This document shows positions 44,247-54,415 of a stretch of DNA of 64,000 bases, in pieces. The notes beneath the pieces were generated by a model. That model ran no database searches, was not told the DNA's origin, and worked only from the letters and a program-made list of their open reading frames with translations. Numbering within the stretch: the stretch's first letter is position 1; each line of letters begins with the position of its first letter. Source of the DNA: Porticoccus sp950063125 (lineage in GTDB: Bacteria; Pseudomonadota; Gammaproteobacteria; Pseudomonadales; Porticoccaceae); assembly GCF_963973895.1 (NCBI RefSeq), contig NZ_CAXBBF010000005.1; one strand, 5' to 3'. The position numbers and the translations under genes are program-made.

Positions 44247-46830
44247 GTCGCGCCCATCACGGGCGCGTGGATTGAAACACTCGCCACCCGCCAGCTGCCG
44301 ATCGGCATAGTCCGTCGCGCCCATCACGGGCGCGTGGATTGAAACATTCGGTAAGCTGTATATGCGTTGACGCGCATGGCGTCGCGCCCATCACGGGCGC
44401 GTGGATTGAAACGTCAGGGTGGGAACCGCCCGCAAGCGCTGATCCTGTCGCGCCCATCACGGGCGCGTGGATTGAAACCAAAGCTGAAAATCTTTTTGAA
44501 TGAAAGTACCGTCGTCGCGCCCATCACGGGCGCGTGGATTGAAACAATAGTTTCGCAGTACGCAGGCACATGAACCTGGCGTCGCGCCCATCACGGGCGC
44601 GTGGATTGAAACCTGTTCGCCTCCGGCTAATTTATTAATGCCCGCCCGTCGCGCCCATCACGGGCGCGTGGATTGAAACATTATATGACCGGATTAATTA
44701 CCAAAAAATCGAATGTCGCGCCCATCACGGGCGCGTGGATTGAAACATGCTCTGACCCCTATTAACCAAACACCAAGGCCGGTCGCGCCCATCACGGGCG
44801 CGTGGATTGAAACGCGTTTAGTTTCGCGCGTCCCCGCTGGACACGCGCGTCGCGCCCATCACGGGCGCGTGGATTGAAACTTTTGCTCCCAGTAGGACGG
44901 CGGGAACCACTCTGGTCGCGCCCATCACGGGCGCGTGGATTGAAACAGGTAGGCACGGTGCAAGATCCAGTACGGCATGTGTCGCGCCCATCACGGGCGC
45001 GTGGATTGAAACAAGGATAATTTGACGGGCGAACTTGATGTTAGTGGTCGCGCCCATCACGGGCGCGTGGATTGAAACTTTTCAAACGCCGAGCTCCAGT
45101 GTCACTGCGGGTGTCGCGCCCATCACGGGCGCGTGGATTGAAACAAGAGCTCCGGCATAGAGCCAAAGCCGTTACCGGGTCGCGCCCATCACGGGCGCGT
45201 GGATTGAAACAGCAACAAGTTAAGTGATGTATGGCCGGCTAAGTGGGTCGCGCCCATCACGGGCGCGTGGATTGAAACCGCTCGCCCTGGGTGCGTTTTT
45301 TCTGCTCCCAGGTCGCGCCCATCACGGGCGCGTGGATTGAAACGCTCCCCGTACCATCGGTGGGCTGCGCCTGGACGTCGCGCCCATCACGGGCGCGTGG
45401 ATTGAAACTGAAAAAGCTTGATCAAATCCGCGAGGAAATCGGGTCGCGCCCATCACGGGCGCGTGGATTGAAACTTTGTATTGCCAGGGGGAGGCGCAGT
45501 GGAGTACTGTCGCGCCCATCACGGGCGCGTGGATTGAAACGGCCTCAGCTGAGGTTTACAAATGCCTAGATGACAGTCGCGCCCATCACGGGCGCGTGGA
45601 TTGAAACTTATATGCGGCGTTTCGTTGACGATTATAAAACCGTCGCGCCCATCACGGGCGCGTGGATTGAAACGCGCAGCCAGCCAGAAGCTGACTGGGA
45701 GAAATCGGTCGCGCCCATCACGGGCGCGTGGATTGAAACCAGCAATCGTTTACGCCGCAATTCTCGCCCGTAGTCGCGCCCATCACGGGCGCGTGGATTG
45801 AAACCAGTTGCGCGCGGATCATTTCGGATTGTTGGCGCGTCGCGCCCATCACGGGCGCGTGGATTGAAACTGTAATACCGGGCGTGGAGCTCCACCCATA
45901 TCACGTCGCGCCCATCACGGGCGCGTGGATTGAAACTACATCCTGCTTGTGACGCCTCGCCAGTGGAATGGTCGCGCCCATCACGGGCGCGTGGATTGAA
46001 ACTTCCATCGTCTGTTTTGACAGTAGACGTTGGATTGTCGCGCCCATCACGGGCGCGTGGATTGAAACAAACACTTTGACGCGCTTGCGCCCGTAGTCGT
46101 AAGTCGCGCCCATCACGGGCGCGTGGATTGAAACTGCCAATCCCGGCGTTATCAGTGCAGATGCATCCGTCGCGCCCATCACGGGCGCGTGGATTGAAAC
46201 TCGTTCAGCCATGATAAAAATCCTCAATTAAATAGTCGCGCCCATCACGGGCGCGTGGATTGAAACGGTGCAACCGAAGCCACCAGCATGATCTTTGATT
46301 GTCGCGCCCATCACGGGCGCGTGGATTGAAACACACAGAAAACTTGGAACAGCAGCTCGCCAAACTGTCGCGCCCATCACGGGCGCGTGGATTGAAACAC
46401 TGCATTACTGGGCGCTCATAAAAGCCGTTTGGGTCGCGCCCATCACGGGCGCGTGGATTGAAACCATCTTTCGTGAAGCTATTTCTCTTCAGTCTACTGT
46501 CGCGCCCATCACGGGCGCGTGGATTGAAACGGGCAATAACGGGCGATCCTGTCACCAATCAATGGTCGCGCCCATCACGGGCGCGTGGATTGAAACGAAG
46601 CTACCCGCCCGGAGCGTTACAAAGAGGTCAAGTCGCGCCCATCACGGGCGCGTGGATTGAAACAGTGTAGTGGATTGCCAGCCTGCGAATAAATCCGGTC
46701 GCGCCCATCACGGGCGCGTGGATTGAAACGCTGAGTCCATGGCCAACGCCATGCTCAATCGCAGGTCGCGCCCATCACGGGCGCGTGGATTGAAACAAAA
46801 ATTGTAGAACGTCACTATGACGGGACTGCT

Positions 46831-47128
46831 GTCGCGCCCATCACGGGCGCGTGGATTGAAACTCGCGCCCATGGCGCACGGCCACGGCGTTGTGGAAGTC
46901 GCGCCCATCACGGGCGCGTGGATTGAAACTCTGACTCTGGCGCGACATACGTCGATTTCCCAGGTCGCGCCCATCACGGGCGCGTGGATTGAAACTCCGG
47001 CTCCACCGGGGTGAACACCTTGGCGAGCGTCGCGCCCATCACGGGCGCGTGGATTGAAACACCTTTTACATTGACAATGATCGGTCAGCCCCGCCAGTCG
47101 CGCCCATCACGGGCGCGTGGATTGAAAC
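46831..47128 (+). repeat. Duplicated block in array, copy A (spacers 40-43)
   Basis: Repeats 40-44 with spacers 40-43 (298 bp) are identical in sequence and order to 48553-48850. Spacer 39 just upstream (46797-46830) is identical to spacer 47 (47326-47359). Confidence 0.93.
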
Positions 47129-48552
47129 GGTGTACCCTAGCGGGTACGCGGTCGCGCCGGATGTCGCGCCCATCACGGGCGCGTGGATTGAAACAACGGA
47201 AAACCCCGAAATGAATGAGCAACAAAAGTCGCGCCCATCACGGGCGCGTGGATTGAAACAAGTCGAATCGATCATTCAAAAATTGCACCCTCGGTCGCGC
47301 CCATCACGGGCGCGTGGATTGAAACAAAAATTGTAGAACGTCACTATGACGGGACTGCTGTCGCGCCCATCACGGGCGCGTGGATTGAAACCACATTGAC
47401 CGCTTCGGAATTGTCCGTTCCGGTCGTCGCGCCCATCACGGGCGCGTGGATTGAAACACTGCCATCGTTAAGGTCGAACACCAGCTCATCGACGTCGCGC
47501 CCATCACGGGCGCGTGGATTGAAACACGGCAATGATTTTTGCAGATGATGCGTCGCCATGTCGCGCCCATCACGGGCGCGTGGATTGAAACCCTTCCCTT
47601 CCGGGGGCGATCGCTCGTCGAGCATGTCGCGCCCATCACGGGCGCGTGGATTGAAACCGGTTTCTGGTTCAAAGTTGTCGATATGCTTAAAGTCGCGCCC
47701 ATCACGGGCGCGTGGATTGAAACAGGTTGCTGCTGTTGGTTTCGCCATTCATGACAGTCGCGCCCATCACGGGCGCGTGGATTGAAACGGGTAATGGAGA
47801 AAAAAGGAATTATTGATCGCAGTCGCGCCCATCACGGGCGCGTGGATTGAAACCTTTATCTGTTTGTAGATGGTAGCCCTGGCCATAGTCGCGCCCATCA
47901 CGGGCGCGTGGATTGAAACTCATCGACGTGCTTTACAGCAATCGGACGCAGGTAGTCGCGCCCATCACGGGCGCGTGGATTGAAACGCGCCGGTTACGCG
48001 CAGGAGATCGACGAGGGAAGGTCGCGCCCATCACGGGCGCGTGGATTGAAACACCGTGCCGGATACCCTGGTCGGTCGAAAAGGCCGGTCGCGCCCATCA
48101 CGGGCGCGTGGATTGAAACAGACATTCACTTGGGAAACCGGGAACAGCTTTATCGTCGCGCCCATCACGGGCGCGTGGATTGAAACCGCGTGATCAATGG
48201 CATAGTCGGTCGGGATTAGCTGTCGCGCCCATCACGGGCGCGTGGATTGAAACTGTGTTCCGCCCGATGCGGCGCGGTAGTCACCAGGTCGCGCCCATCA
48301 CGGGCGCGTGGATTGAAACGAAGTTTGGCAGGGTTATTTGACCGTCACCAATGGTCGCGCCCATCACGGGCGCGTGGATTGAAACCATTTCTTGATCCAC
48401 TTATTGATGCCACTGACACAGTCGCGCCCATCACGGGCGCGTGGATTGAAACGGCTGCAGCAAGTTCGGATCAATGACCGATGACGGTCGCGCCCATCAC
48501 GGGCGCGTGGATTGAAACCTCGTCCGCTCCCGGCGTTGTCAGCCAGTCGGCC

Positions 48553-48850
48553 GTCGCGCCCATCACGGGCGCGTGGATTGAAACTCGCGCCCATGGCGCA
48601 CGGCCACGGCGTTGTGGAAGTCGCGCCCATCACGGGCGCGTGGATTGAAACTCTGACTCTGGCGCGACATACGTCGATTTCCCAGGTCGCGCCCATCACG
48701 GGCGCGTGGATTGAAACTCCGGCTCCACCGGGGTGAACACCTTGGCGAGCGTCGCGCCCATCACGGGCGCGTGGATTGAAACACCTTTTACATTGACAAT
48801 GATCGGTCAGCCCCGCCAGTCGCGCCCATCACGGGCGCGTGGATTGAAAC
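48553..48850 (+). repeat. Duplicated block in array, copy B (spacers 66-69)
   Basis: Repeats 66-70 with spacers 66-69 match copy A at 46831-47128. The two copies are 1722 bp (26 repeat-spacer units) apart. Flanking spacers 65 and 70 differ from 39 and 44. Confidence 0.93.
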
Positions 48851-50111
48851 TCGGCCAACTGCAGGCCACCATGAGCGGCACCGAGTCGCGCCCATCACGG
48901 GCGCGTGGATTGAAACTCCCACCAAGCGTGCAGGAATTCGGCCAGCGCTTGTCGCGCCCATCACGGGCGCGTGGATTGAAACTCCAAGAATATCAGCCAG
49001 AACTTGATATCGTTGCGTCGCGCCCATCACGGGCGCGTGGATTGAAACAGCCCGGTACCGGGGCTGCGGCATTGAGCAGTAAGTCGCGCCCATCACGGGC
49101 GCGTGGATTGAAACTAAATATGAAAGCGCGCTGAGAGCTTGCACCAATGTCGCGCCCATCACGGGCGCGTGGATTGAAACTACTCTGTCCCACAATTCGG
49201 CATGCCTGCCTTTTGGTCGCGCCCATCACGGGCGCGTGGATTGAAACCTCTTTTGGTAGCACCTTAATCAGCGGGATTACCTGTCGCGCCCATCACGGGC
49301 GCGTGGATTGAAACCACCCGCACCACTTCACGGGCTATCGCGCGGGGGACGTCGCGCCCATCACGGGCGCGTGGATTGAAACTGAGTCCGGTTGCTAAAG
49401 CCGGAAAGGGATACCATGTCGCGCCCATCACGGGCGCGTGGATTGAAACATTTTGCGTTTCTCCACTTATCTCAAACGGTAAAGTCGCGCCCATCACGGG
49501 CGCGTGGATTGAAACAGGATTTACAGTTGAAGATCACCAACACCACAGCGGTCGCGCCCATCACGGGCGCGTGGATTGAAACTACCAAATTGCCGGACGT
49601 AGGAATAGAAACGTCAGTCGCGCCCATCACGGGCGCGTGGATTGAAACTACAACCGGTTCATAGGTTGCCTCCAGATCGGGAAGTCGCGCCCATCACGGG
49701 CGCGTGGATTGAAACTTTACTGACGTAATATTGCGCGCCGGTTTGAACGTCGCGCCCATCACGGGCGCGTGGATTGAAACTATCTCACTGAGGCCATCAC
49801 AGACGACACTATTGGTCGCGCCCATCACGGGCGCGTGGATTGAAACTGCACACCCGTTGTAGAAACTGACTGGCTTCCGCGTCGCGCCCATCACGGGCGC
49901 GTGGATTGAAACGATTGAAAGTGCTCTATGGCAACGTCCGGCGCCAGTCGCGCCCATCACGGGCGCGTGGATTGAAACAGTTCTTCGTGAAACTTCTCGC
50001 GCTCCAGCGCCATGTCGCGCCCATCACGGGCGCGTGGATTGAAACTCCGCAATCGTCAGGGCCAGCCCTGCAAGTGTGAGTCGCGCCCATCACGGGCGCG
50101 TGGATTGAAAC

Positions 50112-50501
50112 GATTATTTTTGTAGGGCGGCGCAAGCCTGGGTGTGACGAGTGGGTGGTCGCGGCGGCTCTGCGATAGTATCGCTGAAAGAATCAGGATG
50201 GTGGGTCGCTCCGCCGTCCCACCCGGTGCCCGGCTCTTTGGACGCATCTCGGAGAGCTATAGGCCGACAACCGAAACAGAATTATAGGGGATCATCCTGG
50301 CAGGGACCAATTAAGGGAGTCGATGCAGTTGCTGGTGGAGCACCTCGGCTAACGTGGTATACCAGATGGCGTTGTGAAGTTGATAGGCTGCATAATGGTG
50401 TTGTAGTAGTACTGTCGGCGTCAGCAAGAAGGTGTGTCAGGTAGAATTTCCAGCCTTCTGTTTGATAGCTCTGTAATGTTTATCTCCTCCAAGGATCGAA
50501 A
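50112..50501. other. Region after the array: island right border
   Basis: No gene is supported in these 390 bp. The part up to 50313 includes an imperfect GC-rich inverted repeat (GTAGGGCGGCG near 50122 against CCGCCGTCCCACCC near 50211-50224) and a short GCGATA/TATCGC palindrome at 50172-50184. The recJ-tail copy is at 50314-50352, and the rest leads into the globin-like gene. Confidence 0.6.
50314..50352 (+). pseudogene. Right copy of recJ 3' end (remnant)
   Basis: These 39 bases match the recJ end (33983-34021) at 35 positions. Read in the recJ frame they give R-E-S-M-Q-L-L-V-E-H-L-G and a stop, against R-E-S-M-Q-L-L-V-E-Y-L-A in the intact gene. Similarity stops abruptly upstream at about 50313. 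It is either the displaced original recJ end or a duplicated target site left by island insertion. Confidence 0.75.
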
Positions 50502-50990
50502 ATGAAGTGTTCTATAGGGTCTGCCTCCAACCCGGCCAGAGTGTTGCCGCTATCCGTTGCCCTATTGTTGGCCGGTTTGTTGCTGCTCTCATCCCCCGCG
50601 AAATCCCAGCCAGAACGGACGCTGTTCGACCGGCTCGGTGGCGTGTATCCGATTGCTCTGACGGTGAACGATCTGGTGGATCGCCTGTACCTGAACAAGA
50701 CGCTGAACGCGAATCCCAGGATAAAAAAGGTTCATGAAAGTATCGGCTCAAGAGAAAGTGCCAAAGTGGCGTTGACGGCCTGGGCGGTACAGTATACCGG
50801 CGGTCCGGTGCTGTTCCCTGTTCAGATCGGTGAGGTGGATGAGGCACTGAAACTCACCGATGGGGAATTTGATGTGATTCTCGACGAATGCGCGGTGTCG
50901 TTCAATAACGCGAAATTCCCGCAGCGTGAAGTGGGCGAGCTATTGAAATTGGTCGAAGGCTTCCGCTCTCAGGTGGTGATTCAAGGCTGA
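50502..50990 (+). CDS. Exported truncated-haemoglobin-like protein
   Basis: A 162-residue protein with an N-terminal signal segment (LPLSVALLLAGLLLLSSPAK) followed by a group 1 truncated-globin-like domain: TLFDRLGGVYPIALTVNDLV, then AWAVQYTGGP and a C-terminal EFDVILDECAVSFNN. The position expected for the proximal haem histidine (before LKLTDGEF) is Asp in VDEALKLT, so haem binding in the usual way is doubtful. AAGGA precedes the ATG. A terminator follows. It is the first intact gene after the CRISPR island and may originally have followed recJ. Confidence 0.65.
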   Translation: MKCSIGSASNPARVLPLSVALLLAGLLLLSSPAKSQPERTLFDRLGGVYPIALTVNDLVDRLYLNKTLNANPRIKKVHESIGSRESAKVALTAWAVQYTGGPVLFPVQIGEVDEALKLTDGEFDVILDECAVSFNNAKFPQREVGELLKLVEGFRSQVVIQG

Positions 50991-51017
50991 ATAGCCCCGT
51001 AAGTAATTGACCTCAGT

Positions 51018-51049
51018 CCCGCTGCCAATTAATGGCGGCGGGGCGTTTT
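51018..51049 (+). terminator. Terminator after the globin-like gene
   Basis: CCCGCTGCCA (51018-51027) pairs with TGGCGGCGGG (51033-51042), one G-U pair, 5-nt loop, followed by GCG and four T residues. Confidence 0.7.
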
Positions 51050-51083
51050 CGGTCGCGCCTGTAAGTGCTGCCTCTGAGCGTGC

Positions 51084-51461
51084 TCAGGCCGCCAGGGGTT
51101 GATGGCTACCGGGTGTGGAAAACAGCTCGATCACGTACAGCGCCGTGGTTTTATCCAGTGATGTGGCAACGGTTTCTACCATGCCGGTGGGCAATATGCA
51201 CACCACGTCGTAGCTGTGTTCGCCCATTCGCAGGCAGTAGTAGGCGCTATTATTGCTGCTCTTGTAGTTCATCAGGCACAGAATTTCATCCAGATAAACG
51301 TTGTAGGTGTGATCATCGTGGTCCTTGATATAGGCATGATCCTGGTCGCAGTAGCACACCTGGCCCAGAAATGTGGCTGGGTGCGCGGACTTGGGATGTT
51401 TGGGGTCGGTGACCTCAACGGTCATGCCCCTGGTTAACAGGTGATTAAAATGCTTTGTCAT
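51084..51461 (-). CDS. Hypothetical protein
   Basis: A 125-residue soluble protein of unknown family. The beginning (HFNHLLTRGMTVEVTDPKHP) and middle (ATFLGQVCYCDQDHAYIKDH) suggest a small beta-rich fold, but no motif is recognised. ATG 51461 is chosen because GAGGA lies 6 bp upstream; the in-frame ATG at 51467 directly abuts that site. It converges on the globin-like gene's terminator region. Confidence 0.6.
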   Translation of the reverse strand: MTKHFNHLLTRGMTVEVTDPKHPKSAHPATFLGQVCYCDQDHAYIKDHDDHTYNVYLDEILCLMNYKSSNNSAYYCLRMGEHSYDVVCILPTGMVETVATSLDKTTALYVIELFSTPGSHQPLAA

Positions 51462-51762
51462 GGTCATTCCTCGCAATGAAGTTGTGAATGCCTGAACTCG
51501 CTATATCGACTGACTGCTCCTCCGCAGAGCGCTGTGCGCCTGGTTATTAACAAGTCGTTAAAGCACGTTTCTGCCAAAGGCTTTTGTCTTGGCATTGAGT
51601 CGATCATGGTGAGAATTTTTAGAAAGGGCTATCTAAAAGCCATGCTTGAAAGCATGACTTTTGGTCATGGTTATTATAATAATTTCAGATAATTACGTCG
51701 GCAAAAATGCTTTTGCCGGTAATAAAAAAATCAATTTTAGTTTTGTGGATCGTTTCGGGAAA
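51462..51762. other. Intergenic region between hypothetical gene and uup
   Basis: About 300 bp, AT-rich toward the uup side, with no supported gene. It contains the promoter region of the minus-strand hypothetical gene and the hairpin listed at 51699-51718. Confidence 0.5.
51699..51718 (-). terminator. Hairpin downstream of uup
   Basis: CGGCAAAA (51699-51706) and TTTTGCCG (51711-51718) form a perfect 8-bp stem with a 4-nt loop, 45 bp beyond the uup stop on the minus strand. The T tract is within the stem and not after it, so termination is plausible but not certain. Confidence 0.4.
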
Positions 51763-53661
51763 TTAACCCTTCATTTCTTCCAGCTCCACCCAGCGCTCTG
51801 CCGCCGTATCCAGCGTCTGTTGTTTTTCTGCCAGTTTGTCCAGCACCGGTTGGGTTTCGGTGAAAGGGCGGTTGAAAAAGTCCGGGTCAGCTGTCTGCTC
51901 CTCCAGCAGCGCAATGTCCTGCTCCAGCTGGTCGATCAGGCCCGGCAGGCTGTCCAGCTCCCGCTGGAACTTGTAGCTCAGTTTGACAGCGGGTTTTTTC
52001 GCCGCAGTGGTTGAGGTGGTCTCGTGATCCACAAGGTGGCCGGAGGGGTGATCCAGCGTATCAGCGATTTTGAGGTGTTTGCCCCGTTTGACCCAATCGC
52101 TGTAACCGCCGATGTACTCTTCAATTTTGCCGTCTTCCTCGAACACCAGCACGCTGGTGACCACGTTATCGAGGAACTCACGGTCGTGGCTGACGATGAT
52201 CAGGGTGCCCTGGTATTCCACCAGTTGCTCCTCTAGAACTTCGAGCATTTCCACATCGAGATCGTTGGTGGGTTCGTCGAGCACCAGCAGGTTGGTGGGG
52301 CGGGTAAACAGCTTGGCCAGCAGCACCCGGTTGCACTCGCCGCCGGACAGGGCGCTGACCGGGGTCATGGCGCGTTTGGGCGAGAACAAAAAGTTGCGCA
52401 GGTAGCCGATAATATGGCGTTCCTTGCCATTGATGCGAATGTACTCTTTGCCATCGCCAACATTCTCGGCAATGGTTTTGCTGGTATCCAGTTCCCGCCG
52501 GATCTGGTCGAAATAACCGATTTCAATATTGGTGCCCAGTTTGACCGAGCCTTCATCGGGTTCTATCTGGCCGAGCAGGATTTTCAGCAGGGTGGACTTG
52601 CCGACACCATTGTTGCCGATCAAACCGATACGGTCACCGCGCATGATCTTGATCTTGAAGTTGTTGATCAGTTGTTCATTGCCATAGCCGTGGTACACGC
52701 TGCGCGCTTCGATCACTTTGCGCCCGGAGTTCTCGGCGGTTTCAACAGTGATTTTGGCCTTGCCCTGCACATTGACGCGCTGTGCCCGGTTCTGGCGCAT
52801 GGCTTGCAGGGAGCGCACACGGCCTTCGTTGCGCGTACGGCGGGCTTTGACGCCCTGGCGGATCCAGGTTTCCTCTTCAGCCAGTTTCTTGTCAAACAGG
52901 GCATTGCGGCTTTCTTCTTCTTCGAGGGCCTGCTCCTTGAGGGTCAGGTAATTCTGGTAGTTGCCGGGCCAGCTGACCAGATGGCCCCGGTCGATCTCGA
53001 CGATTCGTGTGGCCAGCCGTTGTAAAAAATTGCGATCGTGGGTAATGAAGATGACGGAGCCCTGAAAGCTGCGAACACGGTGTTCCAGCCATTCAATCGT
53101 GCTGATGTCCAGGTGGTTGGTGGGCTCATCGAGCAACAGCAGGTCAGGATTGGATACCAGCGCTTTACCCAATGCCACCCGCCTGCGCCAGCCGCCGGAT
53201 AATTCCGCCAGGGTTTTGTGGGCGGGCAACTCCAGTTGACTGATGATGGTCTCCACCTGTTTGTCCACCTGCCAGCCACCGCCGGCATCAATCTCGGCCT
53301 GCAAGTCTTCCATTGCCTGCATTCCCTGTTTGTCAGGACTCTGTTGGGATTGGTGACAAAACCGGTCGATGAGCGATTGTTGGTCGGCCAGACCCTCCCG
53401 CACAACATCTGCGACATTGCGTTCCAAGTCCCCGGGTAGGGCTTGCTCCAATTGGCTGATACGCAGGTGGCGACGGAAGTGGATTTCGCCGTGGTCGGGC
53501 TTGATCTGTCCGGTGAGGATTTTTAGCAGAGTGGATTTTCCCGCACCATTGCGACCGATCAGACAAATCCGTTCACCGGATTCCACCGTAAGCTGGGCAT
53601 TGATCAGCAGTGGTACATCGCCAAATTCAATGGAAATATCGTCGATCCGGATCAGAGTCAT
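51763..53661 (-). CDS. uup: ABC-F ATPase Uup
   Basis: Uup is a cytoplasmic ABC-F protein with two ATPase domains that acts on ribosomes and also binds branched DNA. The 632-residue protein has two full nucleotide-binding domains: GRNGAGKSTLLKIL, LSGGWRRRVALGKAL and LLDEPTNHLDIS in the first; GNNGVGKSTLLKILL, LSGGECNRVLLAKL and LDEPTNDLDVE in the second; and the Uup-type C-terminal coiled-coil tail (LPGLIDQLEQDIALLEEQ). ATG 53661 (TLIRIDDISIEFGD) is chosen; the longer frame to 53787 overlaps tesA. Confidence 0.93.
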   Translation of the reverse strand: MTLIRIDDISIEFGDVPLLINAQLTVESGERICLIGRNGAGKSTLLKILTGQIKPDHGEIHFRRHLRISQLEQALPGDLERNVADVVREGLADQQSLIDRFCHQSQQSPDKQGMQAMEDLQAEIDAGGGWQVDKQVETIISQLELPAHKTLAELSGGWRRRVALGKALVSNPDLLLLDEPTNHLDISTIEWLEHRVRSFQGSVIFITHDRNFLQRLATRIVEIDRGHLVSWPGNYQNYLTLKEQALEEEESRNALFDKKLAEEETWIRQGVKARRTRNEGRVRSLQAMRQNRAQRVNVQGKAKITVETAENSGRKVIEARSVYHGYGNEQLINNFKIKIMRGDRIGLIGNNGVGKSTLLKILLGQIEPDEGSVKLGTNIEIGYFDQIRRELDTSKTIAENVGDGKEYIRINGKERHIIGYLRNFLFSPKRAMTPVSALSGGECNRVLLAKLFTRPTNLLVLDEPTNDLDVEMLEVLEEQLVEYQGTLIIVSHDREFLDNVVTSVLVFEEDGKIEEYIGGYSDWVKRGKHLKIADTLDHPSGHLVDHETTSTTAAKKPAVKLSYKFQRELDSLPGLIDQLEQDIALLEEQTADPDFFNRPFTETQPVLDKLAEKQQTLDTAAERWVELEEMKG

Positions 53662-53731
53662 GGAACAGCTTGCCTGTGGTTTGGGGAGGTGGATTCTAAC
53701 AGAGTTGAGGTGCTGGGATATGGGCGCGAGG

Positions 53732-54346
53732 TCAATGGTCGCAGGGTGCCTCGCCGTTGAGTAGTGGCAGCAATAACTGCATGGCACGTTCGGTGATCAG
53801 CGGTTGTGCCGTTTCAGTCGGATGAATGCCATCCTCCTGAATCAGGGCCTGATCTGTGGCGATATCTTCGAACATGAAAGCAATCAGGGGTACGTTTTCC
53901 TGGTCAGCGAGTTTTGGAAAAATGTTGGCGAACTGATCGCTGTAGCGCTTGCCATAATTGGGGGGAATTTGCATGCCAAACAGAATGGGCTGAATATTAT
54001 TGGCGCGACTGAGGTCGATCATGGCTCGCAGGTTCTGCTCCATACGGGGAATCGGGTAACCCCGCAGTCCATCGTTACCGCCCAGTTCGATCAGCACAAA
54101 ATCCGGCTGGTGTTCGTCAATCAGGGCGTCCAGTCGGGACAGGCCGCCACCGGTGGTGTCGCCGCTGATGCTGGCGTTGATGACCTGGTGTTCTTCGCCC
54201 AGTTGATCTCGCATCAGTTCCACCCAGCCCTTGCCGGCATCAATACCATAACCGGCACTGATGCTGTCACCCAGAACCAACAGGGTGGCGCTGTGGGCGG
54301 GAAGCAGAACAAGTGATAATAGCAGGGCAATACAACAGCGGATCAT
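53732..54346 (-). CDS. tesA: Periplasmic GDSL esterase TesA
   Basis: TesA is an SGNH-family thioesterase, lysophospholipase and arylesterase in the periplasm. The 204-residue precursor has a signal peptide (MIRCCIALLLSLVLLPAHSA), the nucleophile in LVLGDSISAGYGI, GGNDGLRG with the SGNH Gly and Asn, and the catalytic Asp-His in EDGIHPTE. It is divergent from the ybbA-like ABC gene, the conserved tesA-ybbA-ybbP arrangement. Confidence 0.95.
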   Translation of the reverse strand: MIRCCIALLLSLVLLPAHSATLLVLGDSISAGYGIDAGKGWVELMRDQLGEEHQVINASISGDTTGGGLSRLDALIDEHQPDFVLIELGGNDGLRGYPIPRMEQNLRAMIDLSRANNIQPILFGMQIPPNYGKRYSDQFANIFPKLADQENVPLIAFMFEDIATDQALIQEDGIHPTETAQPLITERAMQLLLPLLNGEAPCDH

Positions 54347-54415
54347 GGCAACAAGTTTGAGGGTGGCAGATAACTGTTACAGTGTATGGCGTTTGTCGGC
54401 AAATGGAAGTAATCA

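Larger units (their letters stand above)
44247..50111 (+). CRISPR. Type I-C CRISPR array, 89 repeats and 88 spacers
   Basis: The 32-nt repeat begins GTCGCGCCCATCACG and ends GTGGATTGAAAC, a type I-C repeat. Its CGCGCCC and GGGCGCG arms form a 7-bp hairpin with loop ATCAC, the Cas5c substrate. By direct count there are 89 repeats, the first at 44247-44278 and the last at 50080-50111, apparently identical throughout. Spacers are 33-36 nt, mostly 34. Transcription is on the plus strand from the leader. Spacer 39 recurs as spacer 47, and spacers 40-43 recur in order as spacers 66-69. All open frames across the array are by-products of the repeat, not genes. Confidence 0.99.

Noticed and set aside
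44257..50135. Many open frames on both strands inside the array, with repeated short peptides such as SIHAPVMGAT, RPSRARGLK and VAPITGAWIE.
   Set aside because: They are translations of the 32-nt CRISPR repeat in different frames; each spacer interrupts any consistent sequence.
50121..50224. GC-rich imperfect inverted repeat after the array as a mobile-element end or degenerate CRISPR repeat.
   Set aside because: Pairing is imperfect, no second copy was noticed in the window, and it does not match the CRISPR repeat.
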